Source: Alphaproteobacteria bacterium (GTDB lineage Bacteria > Pseudomonadota > Alphaproteobacteria > JACAEB01). From it: a DNA stretch of 64,000 nt. The position numbers and the translations under genes were made by a program. This document shows, one piece after another, positions 8,208 through 15,441 of this stretch. Positions within the stretch are counted from its first letter, which is position 1. The number at the start of each line of letters is the position of its first letter. The stretch is from contig JACKLE010000002.1 in assembly GCA_024236075.1 (NCBI GenBank), positions 310,001 to 374,000 of the forward strand, read 5' to 3'. The notes beneath the pieces are model-generated. The model worked only from the letters and a program-made list of their open reading frames with translations. It ran no database searches and had not been told where the DNA came from.

Positions 8208-9560
8208 TTGGCGGAAGGCGGCATCGATGGCGCACCTGCAAGGCCGGCCGCGCCCGCGTCCCTGCCGGCCCCCGGCCTGATCGCGTCGCTGAAGGGCGCC
8301 ACGGAGCACAAGGGCGCCTGGGCGGCGCTCGTCTTGCTCTCGTTCGGCTCGTTCTTCTCTATCATCGACCGCTACGTCTTCAGCATCCTTTTCGAGTCCA
8401 TCCGTGCCGAGATGGCTTTCTCGGATACCCAGCTCTCGCTGCTCGGTTCGGGCCTGTTCGCGTTCTTCTACGCCATATTCGGCATTCCGCTCGCCCATCT
8501 CGCCGATGCGACGAACCGGCGGAACGTCGTGGCGGCCTGCGTCACCGCATGGAGCGTGTTCGCGACGCTCACCGGAGCCGCGGTGAATTTCTTCACCATG
8601 GCCGTATGCCGCCTCGGCGTGGCGGTCGGCGAGTCGGGACTCGTGCCAGCCGGGCAATCGATCCTCGGCGACTATTTCAAGCCGCATGTACGAGGGCGCG
8701 TCTATGGCGTCTTCACGGCCATGGCGACGGTTGGCTCGTTCGTTGGCATGGCGCTCGGCGGCCTCCTCGCCGACCGTATCGGCTGGCGCTGGACGTTCGC
8801 CGTGCTCGCGCTGCCGGGCATTCTCGTCGGCATCGCCATCCGCTTCGCGTTCCGCGAGCCGCCGCGGCGCGGAGGCGACGGGGACGCGCAACGACGTCTG
8901 TCGTTCGCAAACCTTCCCCGGGCCGTGGCGACGGTCTGGCGTGTGAAGGCATTCCGCTACCTCGCCATCGCCGGGGGCTGCAATGCGTTTCTCGCGCAGG
9001 GCTTCGCGCAGATGTCGCCGGCATTCCTCATGAGATCCCACGACCTCGTGGCTTCCGAGGCGGGCCCCTACATCGCCATCACCAAGGGCACGGGCGGCCT
9101 GGTCGGCGTTCTGCTCTCAGGCGTCCTCGTCGACCGGCTCACGCCCAAGGATCCGCGCTGGTTCGCGCGTCTCCCGCTCATCGCCATGATCGTCTCGGTG
9201 CCTGCCTTTTTCGTCTCGGTACTGAGCCCGAGCCTTGTCGTGGTGGCGGTCGCCTTCTTCGTCCTCACCGCCACCGCGGGCGTCAACCTCGCGCCGACCT
9301 ACGCGGCGGCTCAGCGTCTCATCCCGGCCGACTCCCGCGCCATCGCCATCGCTCTCTTTCTTCTCGGCACGGCGGGTTTCGGCCTCGGCCTCGGTCCCGT
9401 CTCGGTCGGCATCGCCTCCGACATTTTGCGCAATTCCTTCGGCCTCGGAGAGGAATCGCTGCGCTACGGTCTTTTTGCGGCGCTCGTCGGCAACGTTGTC
9501 GCCGCGATCCTGTTCTGGCAGAGCGCGCGCAACATCCCCTCCGAGATCGATCGGATCTGA
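8208..9560 (+). CDS. MFS transporter, spinster-like subfamily
   Basis: This 450-residue inner-membrane protein has about 12 predicted hydrophobic segments. The first is around residue 45 (LVLLSFGSFFSIIDRYVFSILF), and the loop 2-3 motif HLADATNRRNV is the MFS signature A equivalent. RLGVAVGESGLVPAGQSILGDYF matches the RxGxGxGEA region of the spinster-like transporters common near catabolic clusters in alphaproteobacteria. The start is TTG at 8208, chosen because GGGAGG lies 5 bases upstream and no good ATG precedes the first helix. It follows the hcm operon by 189 bp and may import its substrate, though it has its own upstream region. Substrate unknown. Confidence 0.85.
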   Translation: MAEGGIDGAPARPAAPASLPAPGLIASLKGATEHKGAWAALVLLSFGSFFSIIDRYVFSILFESIRAEMAFSDTQLSLLGSGLFAFFYAIFGIPLAHLADATNRRNVVAACVTAWSVFATLTGAAVNFFTMAVCRLGVAVGESGLVPAGQSILGDYFKPHVRGRVYGVFTAMATVGSFVGMALGGLLADRIGWRWTFAVLALPGILVGIAIRFAFREPPRRGGDGDAQRRLSFANLPRAVATVWRVKAFRYLAIAGGCNAFLAQGFAQMSPAFLMRSHDLVASEAGPYIAITKGTGGLVGVLLSGVLVDRLTPKDPRWFARLPLIAMIVSVPAFFVSVLSPSLVVVAVAFFVLTATAGVNLAPTYAAAQRLIPADSRAIAIALFLLGTAGFGLGLGPVSVGIASDILRNSFGLGEESLRYGLFAALVGNVVAAILFWQSARNIPSEIDRI

Positions 9561-9825
9561 ACGGCCGCATGGCGTTCGCGCGGCGGGAGCGGGAGAGGCG
9601 GACCTTCCTCAAACCGCTCGTCCGGCCTGAGGCAACCGGTACCGCGATCCGTCGAATCCTGACGGCTTAAACGCCATGACTCCTGCCGGACCGACCAGCT
9701 GCGGCGAATCCTCGGCCCGCGGCGACGAACTCGCCGGGCACCCGGTCCGTACTAGAAAATGAAATAATTTCAGCCTGTTAGGGCTTGTCACGGCCGCCCG
9801 GCCGTCGCAAATGTGCGCACTCGCG

Positions 9826-9859
9826 TGAACTCAGGTCATTTTTGATTTGACGACGGTCA
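9826..9859. promoter_or_regulatory. tandem TGAC-N4-GTCA operator-like sites upstream of receptor 1
   Basis: The downstream site TTGAC-GACG-GTCA (9847-9859) is a perfect TGAC-N4-GTCA dyad. The upstream site TGAAC-TCAG-GTCA (9826-9838) is an imperfect copy. Their starts are 21 bp apart, two helical turns, so two dimers would sit on the same DNA face. The block plus the following TAAATTTTGTGAC is closely repeated upstream of receptor 2 (12675-12720). Confidence 0.65.
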
Positions 9860-9978
9860 TAAATTTTGTGACCTTTAGTGCACCGAGTGCGCGGAACGAG
9901 ACCGTGCTCCGCACACCAATCGCTGAGGCCGCAGCGCTATTGGCCTTCTTCGCGCTCGCAACAACGCTTGTCACTGGA

Positions 9979-9998
9979 CTGCGGAGGGGAGTCCGCAG
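9979..9998 (+). promoter_or_regulatory. leader hairpin before the ribosome binding site of receptor 1
   Basis: CTGCGGA and TCCGCAG form a perfect 7-bp stem around the loop GGGGAG. The stem ends 11 bases before the ATG, and the ribosome binding site GAGGGGAG lies between. The loop itself resembles a ribosome binding site. The same element occurs at 12829-12848 and 15410-15429, suggesting an RNA-level control element. Confidence 0.6.
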
Positions 9999-10009
9999 AG
10001 GGGAGAGTC

Positions 10010-12232
10010 ATGTCCAAACTTTCGAATTCGCCGCTGGCTGCCTTTCACGCGTCGCGTCGACGTGCCCTTTTGGGCAGCGCCCTCGTGGCCGGATGCCTTG
10101 TCGGCATCGTGGGCGAGGCCTGCGCCGCCACCGATGAGATCGTCGTTACCGCGCGCAAGCGCGAGGAGCGGCTGGTCGACGTCCCGATTGCAGCGAGCAT
10201 CGTGACCGGCGATGAGCTGACGGCCCGAGGCGGCCTCATTCTGGATCTCGGCGATGTGATCCAGGGCATTCCGGGCGCGCGCTACAACAATCTGACCGAC
10301 GGCTCGCTGTCCGAGGTCAATCTGCGGGGCTCCGGCGCGGCGCGCGGAACCAATGCCGAAGTTGCCGTCGGTCTCTTCCGGGATGGCGTCTATGCCGCTG
10401 GCGGGTTCCAGTTCGCGCGCAACACGATGCGGATCGACAATTTCGACCTGGAGCGGGTCGAGGTCCTGAGGGGTACACAAGGCGCGCTCTTCGGGCGCAA
10501 CGCCGTGGGCGGCGCCATCAACCTCATCTCCGCCCGACCCCAGTTCGAGGAAAGCGGTCGCGCGAGCGTCGACTATGCCTGGGACATCAAGCGGACGACG
10601 ACCGAGCTCGTCTGGAACTATCCGCTCTCCGAAAATTGGGCGATGCGCTTCTCGTTCAACTACCTCAATCAGGACGACGGCTTCGTTCAGAGCATCTCGA
10701 CCGGCGAGCAGCTCGACGCGGGCGACGGCGTGATGGCCAGGGCGCAGCTCCGCTATCGGAACGACAACGGCCTCGACATCGTCGCGCTTCTGGAGCGCCA
10801 GGAGCAGGATCACGGCTCGGTCTACGCCAACCGTAAGTTCGCGCCCGGCGTGTCCGGCTATCCGGTCGGGTTCGTCTCGCCGCGCTACGACCTGACCTGG
10901 GACAAGGCGCCGACAAAGGACGTCGCGAACCTCAACAACTTCACGCTGACCGTCAACTACGAGATGGAGTGGGCGACGCTGACCAGCGTGTCGGCCTGGC
11001 GCGATCGTCACATCACGGACTGGATCGACCTCGACCTGATGAGCGTCGAGGGCATCGCCCTCGCGCAGGCGCTCGGGAACACGGCCACCTACAATCCCGT
11101 TACGAACATGACCGTGCGCCATCTGACGGACGACACACAGACGCTCTATCAGGAAGCGCACCTGGCGGGGGATATTGGGACACGGACGAACTGGCTGCTC
11201 GGCTTCGAGATCCTCGACCAGCACGGCTTCTACTACGTGAACGATTCCCGGCCCGACCGAGACAACCGGCGCGACGTGGACTTCGACTATTTCTCGATCG
11301 CGCCCTATGGGCTCATCGGGTTCGATATCACGGACCGCCTCAACTTCACGGGCGAGGTCCGCTACACCCACGACAACAAGCGCGCCGCGCAGTTCGCCTG
11401 GCTGACCAATTCGGGTCCGCGGCCGGCTCAGCCGACCTTCCTCGCGACGCTCGAGGCGAACAACGTCTCGTTCAATACCTCGCTGAGCTACGACCTCACG
11501 GCGTCGTCCATCGTCTACGCGAAGTTCGGCACGGGCTATCGTTCGGGCGGGTTCAATCCCACGCTCGGCAGCCCGGCGGCGCCCAATCCGGTCGTTCCGG
11601 CATATGGGAACGAGCGGTCGACGACCTACGAGGTCGGAGCGAAGGGCAACATCACGGACGACCTGTTCGTCGGCCTTGCCGCCTACATGACCCATGTGGC
11701 GAACGCCATCACGAGGACGAACAACGGTTGCTTCGCGGGCAGCCCGATCTGCAACGAGACCGCCACGAACTTCGCGATCAATGCCGGCAGGGCCAATCTA
11801 TGGGGCGTCGAGCTAGAAGGCGCCTATCAGTTCACCCTGCTGGGCGGCGATGGCACGTTGCGCGCCTCGGGCTCGCGCCAGGAAGGCGAATATGCGGGCG
11901 GGGCCCTCGACGGGTTCGAGGTTCCTCAGAACCCGGACTGGATCGCCGGCGCCACGCTTTCCTATAAGCGTCCCTTCTTCTTCCAAACGGAAGCCTTCGG
12001 CAATCTCGTCTATGCCGGTTCGTGGGGCGGCGTTCAGGAGACGGAGGGTGTGCCGGAGATCGACTCCCGCAATCTCCTCGATGCCCGGCTGGGTGTGAGG
12101 TATGGCGGTTGGGAAGCGTCGCTCTACGCCAAGAACCTGACCAACACGACGTTCCGCTATCTGTCCACGACGAGCTCGGACAGGTGGAGCTTCCCCCGCG
12201 TCCTGGGCGCCACGGTTCGCTACAAGTGGTAG
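10010..12232 (+). CDS. TonB-dependent outer-membrane receptor 1
   Basis: This 740-residue receptor actively imports an unknown ligand across the outer membrane using TonB-ExbBD energy. A signal peptide (about 1-39, hydrophobic core LLGSALVAGCLVGIVG) ends in ACA-A. The TonB box DEIVVTA follows at 42-48, then the plug domain (about 60-165, with VEVLRGTQGALFGRNAVGGAINLI). The rest is a 22-strand barrel ending in the aromatic-terminated strand TVRYKW, as needed for BAM recognition. The ATG at 10010 is chosen because GAGGGGAG precedes it and it gives a normal signal peptide; the frame is open further upstream. It is the first of three tandem paralogs with near-identical plug domains. There is no starch-utilisation SusD partner, as expected in a proteobacterium. 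Confidence 0.92.
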   Translation: MSKLSNSPLAAFHASRRRALLGSALVAGCLVGIVGEACAATDEIVVTARKREERLVDVPIAASIVTGDELTARGGLILDLGDVIQGIPGARYNNLTDGSLSEVNLRGSGAARGTNAEVAVGLFRDGVYAAGGFQFARNTMRIDNFDLERVEVLRGTQGALFGRNAVGGAINLISARPQFEESGRASVDYAWDIKRTTTELVWNYPLSENWAMRFSFNYLNQDDGFVQSISTGEQLDAGDGVMARAQLRYRNDNGLDIVALLERQEQDHGSVYANRKFAPGVSGYPVGFVSPRYDLTWDKAPTKDVANLNNFTLTVNYEMEWATLTSVSAWRDRHITDWIDLDLMSVEGIALAQALGNTATYNPVTNMTVRHLTDDTQTLYQEAHLAGDIGTRTNWLLGFEILDQHGFYYVNDSRPDRDNRRDVDFDYFSIAPYGLIGFDITDRLNFTGEVRYTHDNKRAAQFAWLTNSGPRPAQPTFLATLEANNVSFNTSLSYDLTASSIVYAKFGTGYRSGGFNPTLGSPAAPNPVVPAYGNERSTTYEVGAKGNITDDLFVGLAAYMTHVANAITRTNNGCFAGSPICNETATNFAINAGRANLWGVELEGAYQFTLLGGDGTLRASGSRQEGEYAGGALDGFEVPQNPDWIAGATLSYKRPFFFQTEAFGNLVYAGSWGGVQETEGVPEIDSRNLLDARLGVRYGGWEASLYAKNLTNTTFRYLSTTSSDRWSFPRVLGATVRYKW

Positions 12233-12568
12233 CGGAACCGGCGGTCGCCGCAGCCGGCAAAGGGAGGGCGGCGTTCGCGTCGCTCTCTCCGGACTGTTCG
12301 CAGCCGGCCCGCATTGGAGGCACCGCAGCGTCGTCGCAATATCGCTCTGTACGCTGACCGATAGGTCGCTTGCGCTATCCTTCGACGATCAGCGAGCAGA
12401 CAACGAATTCCGCCTCGGCCAAAGGGGTGGCAACGATCGCTCCCTCGCGGAGCGGAGCCGAGACCCGCAGTACCAGGGGATCGGCCAGGGGGAGTGCCCG
12501 GGCGCGAACCCATCCGCCTGCGGTTCCTCCGCAAGACCCCCGCGCCGACGCAATCGGCCGGGATGCGA

Positions 12569-12601
12569 CGGCAAGGCAGGGCGGAACGCCCTGTCTTGCC
12601 G
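12569..12601. repeat. strong stem-loop in the receptor 1-2 spacer
   Basis: A 15-bp stem (left arm 12569-12583, right arm 12587-12601) closes on a GAA loop, with a single G-T mismatch. Neither side has a T-tract, so it is not a standard intrinsic terminator. It could end the receptor 1 transcript by another mechanism or protect its 3' end. Confidence 0.5.
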
Positions 12602-12674
12602 CCGAAAATGGCAGAATTCCGGGCTCGCGGCCGCCCAGGCGGCGGGCTTCGGCTCGAAATAAGCCAAATTAACA

Positions 12675-12708
12675 TTGACCATAGTCATTTTTAGATTGAC
12701 GAAGGTCG
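12675..12708. promoter_or_regulatory. tandem TGAC-N4-GTCA operator-like sites upstream of receptor 2
   Basis: TTGAC-CATA-GTCA (12675-12687) is a perfect TGAC-N4-GTCA dyad. TTGAC-GAAG-GTCG (12696-12708) has one mismatch. The starts are 21 bp apart, exactly as upstream of receptor 1, and the same AATTTTGTGAC sequence follows. Confidence 0.65.
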
Positions 12709-12828
12709 CTAATTTTGTGACGAATATGAAACCGGGGCAGCGCAGGCGAGGCTTGCGGCATCCCGGAGGCTAGGTGGCGGCCGCAAGGCCGGCGCATCAG
12801 GGAATTTTGTCAAAAACCGACATGGTGT

Positions 12829-12848
12829 CTGCGGAGGGGAGTCCGCGG
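12829..12848 (+). promoter_or_regulatory. leader hairpin before the ribosome binding site of receptor 2
   Basis: CTGCGGA pairs with TCCGCGG (one G-U pair) around the loop GGGGAG, ending 11 bases before the ATG with GAGGGGAGG between. It matches the elements of receptors 1 and 3. Confidence 0.6.
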
Positions 12849-12859
12849 GAGGGGAGGCT

Positions 12860-15109
12860 ATGCGCAAATTCGGTGAAGGAACGTCCGTTTCGAACATATC
12901 GCCGCGTCACAGGCGGCTTGTGACTACAGCGCTCGCAACGACTTGCCTCGTGAGCCTGGCATCCGAATCGTTTGCCGCTCAGGACGAGATCCTGATCACC
13001 GCGCGCAAGCGGGAGGAGCGTCTCGTCGATGTGCCCATCGCAGCGACGGTGGTCACGGGCGACGACCTGCTCGAGCGCGGCGCCCTGACGGTCGACCTCA
13101 ACACCGTCATTTCCGGCATTCCGGGCGCGCGCTACAACAACCTCTCCGACAACGCCCTATCGGAGACCTCCTTGCGCGGCGCGGGCGCCGCGCGCGGCAC
13201 GAACGCCGAAGTCGGCGTCGGCCTCTTCCGCGACGGCGTCTATGCGGCGGGCGGCTTCCAGTTCGCGCGCAACATAGTCCGTATAGATACCTTCGACCTG
13301 GAGCGGGTCGAGGTTCTGCGCGGAACGCAGGGCGCTCTGTTCGGCCGCAACGCGGTGGGCGGCGCCATCCACCTCATCACGATGCGTCCCCAAAGCGAGT
13401 TCGGAGGGCGCGTTGCTCTCGACTACGCCTGGGACATCGAGACGCTCGACACCCAGCTGATCCTCAACGTTCCCATCAACGACAAGATCGCGACACGCGT
13501 TTCCGTCGATTATTGGGAGCAGGACAAGGGCTTCATCTGCAGCCCCTACGTCGCTCGCTGCTCGACTAAGGGCGATGGCGTCCTGGCCCGCGGCCAGATT
13601 CGCTATACGAACGAGGATCTCGACGTCAACTTCATGCTCGAGCGCCAGGAGATGATCCAGGGCGCGCCCTTCTCCTCGCCGATGATCGAGCCCGGCGCGG
13701 TCGGCGGCTACCCTGCCGGCTACAACGCGGCGAAATACGAAATTCCGCTGAGCTCTGAGGAGAAGGAATCCCAGAACCTCAATCAGGCGCATCTGTCGCT
13801 GACGTACGATTTCGACTTCGCCACCCTTCAGTGGGTCGCGAGCGTCCGCGATCGGCACACCTATATCGACATCGACTTCGACCGGACGAGCCCTCAGGGC
13901 ATCGACGAGGCGATCGCGCAAGGCAACACCGCCGCGACGTTGCTCATGCAGGACGTCACGCGCGATCGGAAGCTGACGGACGATACCCAGTCTCTGTACT
14001 CGGAGCTTCACCTCGTCGGCGCGCTCGCTGGCGACAAGCTGACCTGGCTTGTCGGTGCGGAGTGGCTCCTTCAGCACGGGAACTATCAGCTCTTCGACCC
14101 CACGATGAACAACTCGATGGGAGCCCGGTCGCAAACGGACTTCAACTACCTTTCGCTGGCGGGCTATGGCGGCCTCGGCTACGACCTCACCGACCGCCTC
14201 AACGTCGAGGGCAAGCTTCGCTGGACCCACGACGAGAAGCGGGCGACGCAGTACAGCTGGCAGCATCCGAATGCGAAGCCGACCGTTGCGGCGTCCGACA
14301 TCTATTTCGACGCCTACAACCTGTCATACGATTTGGTTGCCTCGTTCGACATCACCCACGACGTGATCACCTACGCGAAGATCGGGTCCGGCTTCCGTTC
14401 CGGCGGGTTCAATCCGAACATGGGTGTCGCGAGCGCTCCGATCCCGATCCCGGCGACCTACGGGCCGGAAAAATCGACGACCTACGAGATCGGCGTGAAG
14501 GGCAATGTCACCGGGTGGCTCTACGCCGCGATCGCCGGGTACAAGACCCACGTCAACGGGGTCATCAGCGGTCGGGACAATGGCTGCGACGCCTTTCTCA
14601 TGAATTGCCCCGACGGCTTCGGCGGCTTCTCGCCCCCCACGATGTTCGTGGACAATTTCGGCAACGCCAATCTCTGGGGCATCGAGGTCGAGTCGAGCGC
14701 GCGGTTCGAGTTTCTCGGAGGCGACACCCGCCTCAAGCTCGCGGCCTCGCGCCAGGAAGGCCACTACAAGGGCGGCGGCTTCGACGGCAATCTGATTCCC
14801 CAGAGCCCGAAATGGATCCTGGGCGCCAACGTCAACTACGTGCACCCGATCCCCAACACGGAGCTCAAGGCCTTCGGAAACCTGAACTATGCGGCCAACT
14901 ACGGCGGCGACCAGGAGATCGGCGGCAGCTTCAAGCTCGAGGACTACAATATCTTCGACGCCCGGCTGGGGGTCGGCTACGGGAACTGGGAGCTCGCCGT
15001 CTACGCCCAGAATCTCACCAACTACAATTACATCATCCTAGACACGGTGAGCACGGAGCGCTGGAGCCTGCCTCGGGTTTGGGGCGCCAATCTCCGATTC
15101 AAATGGTAG
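12860..15109 (+). CDS. TonB-dependent outer-membrane receptor 2
   Basis: This 749-residue receptor is paralogous to its two neighbours. It has a signal peptide (1-40, TTALATTCLVSLASESFAA), a TonB box DEILITA at 42-48, a plug domain with FDLERVEVLRGTQGALFGRNAVGGAI, and a beta-barrel ending NLRFKW. It is closest to receptor 3, sharing stretches such as MNNSMGARSQTDFNY versus MNNASGARLQTDYNY, GNANLWGIEVE versus GDANLWGVEVE, and a cysteine-bearing extracellular loop (NGCDAFLMNCPDGFGGF) that receptor 1 replaces with a shorter version. These loop differences suggest related but distinct ligands. A GAGGGGAGG site precedes the ATG, with the conserved hairpin just upstream. Confidence 0.92.
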   Translation: MRKFGEGTSVSNISPRHRRLVTTALATTCLVSLASESFAAQDEILITARKREERLVDVPIAATVVTGDDLLERGALTVDLNTVISGIPGARYNNLSDNALSETSLRGAGAARGTNAEVGVGLFRDGVYAAGGFQFARNIVRIDTFDLERVEVLRGTQGALFGRNAVGGAIHLITMRPQSEFGGRVALDYAWDIETLDTQLILNVPINDKIATRVSVDYWEQDKGFICSPYVARCSTKGDGVLARGQIRYTNEDLDVNFMLERQEMIQGAPFSSPMIEPGAVGGYPAGYNAAKYEIPLSSEEKESQNLNQAHLSLTYDFDFATLQWVASVRDRHTYIDIDFDRTSPQGIDEAIAQGNTAATLLMQDVTRDRKLTDDTQSLYSELHLVGALAGDKLTWLVGAEWLLQHGNYQLFDPTMNNSMGARSQTDFNYLSLAGYGGLGYDLTDRLNVEGKLRWTHDEKRATQYSWQHPNAKPTVAASDIYFDAYNLSYDLVASFDITHDVITYAKIGSGFRSGGFNPNMGVASAPIPIPATYGPEKSTTYEIGVKGNVTGWLYAAIAGYKTHVNGVISGRDNGCDAFLMNCPDGFGGFSPPTMFVDNFGNANLWGIEVESSARFEFLGGDTRLKLAASRQEGHYKGGGFDGNLIPQSPKWILGANVNYVHPIPNTELKAFGNLNYAANYGGDQEIGGSFKLEDYNIFDARLGVGYGNWELAVYAQNLTNYNYIILDTVSTERWSLPRVWGANLRFKW

Positions 15110-15122
15110 GGCGCCTATAGCT

Positions 15123-15164
15123 CCGGGGCGTGCGCGGGCGGTTCTGCTGAGCCGCCCGCACCGG
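15123..15164. terminator. possible terminator hairpin after receptor 2
   Basis: A GC-rich inverted repeat (GTGC-bulge-GGGCGG with CCGCCCGCAC, extended by CCGG on both sides) starts 14 bp after the receptor 2 stop. There is no T-tract, so the call is weak. The remainder of the 332-bp spacer to receptor 3 holds operator-like sites, a leader hairpin and no gene. Confidence 0.4.
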
Positions 15165-15270
15165 AAAGGCCCCGCGGGAAGGGCGGATTCCCGCCCGACC
15201 CAAGCCCCCGAGACCTGATGCGCGGCCGGCACACCGGCAGCGCGCCGTCGTACGTCATCCAAAATTCAGA

Positions 15271-15329
15271 TTGACGCCGGTCAGATTCTGAGGTGAGGAT
15301 GATTCCGGCCGCGGACTGAACCGGAGTCA
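15271..15329. promoter_or_regulatory. two TGAC-N4-GTCA-type sites upstream of receptor 3
   Basis: TTGAC-GCCG-GTCA (15271-15283) is a perfect dyad. TGAAC-CGGA-GTCA (15317-15329) is an imperfect one with the same TGAAC half-site as the upstream copy at receptor 1. Here the starts are 46 bp apart rather than 21. Confidence 0.6.
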
Positions 15330-15409
15330 GCTCTGGCGTGCGCGGCCGAATAGCATTGCCGGGGAATCCGGCAGTGGATGGGTGGTTTTTTTACAAACTG
15401 AACTGGTCT

Positions 15410-15429
15410 GTGCGGACGCAATTCCGCAC
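15410..15429 (+). promoter_or_regulatory. leader hairpin before the ribosome binding site of receptor 3
   Basis: GTGCGGA and TCCGCAC form a perfect 7-bp stem around the loop CGCAAT, ending 12 bases before the ATG. Relative to receptor 1 the outer pair has changed from C-G to G-C on both sides, a compensatory change. The loop sequence is not conserved. This supports selection on the stem. Confidence 0.6.
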
Positions 15430-15441
15430 GAGGGGAGAGCT

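Larger units (their letters stand above)
9561..10009. other. 449-bp control region of receptor 1
   Basis: From 9561 to about 9820 I see no gene and no clear structure. The part from 9826 is the regulatory region of the receptor at 10010: tandem palindromic sites (9826-9859), an AT-rich stretch, then a leader hairpin (9979-9998) directly before the ribosome binding site. Confidence 0.5.
12233..12859. other. 627-bp spacer between receptors 1 and 2
   Basis: No gene is supported. The region holds a strong isolated stem-loop (12569-12601), tandem operator-like sites (12675-12708) and the leader hairpin of receptor 2 (12829-12848). A minus-strand frame near 12400-12520 reads like a short protein tail but has no start, no ribosome binding site and no family I recognise. 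Confidence 0.45.

Noticed and set aside
9847..9869. Reading TTGAC in the shared sites simply as sigma-70 -35 boxes
   Set aside because: No consistent -10 box follows at 16-18 bp across the copies, while the GTCA half is kept at a fixed 4-bp distance. A palindromic binding site fits better, though use as a -35 in individual cases is not excluded.
12389..12688. A minus-strand coding remnant reading LPLADPLVLRVSAPLREGAIV and ending at a TAG near 12380
   Set aside because: It has no start or upstream homology in the same frame, overlaps a stem-loop, and resembles no family I can name. Chance hydrophobic reading of GC-rich DNA is more likely.
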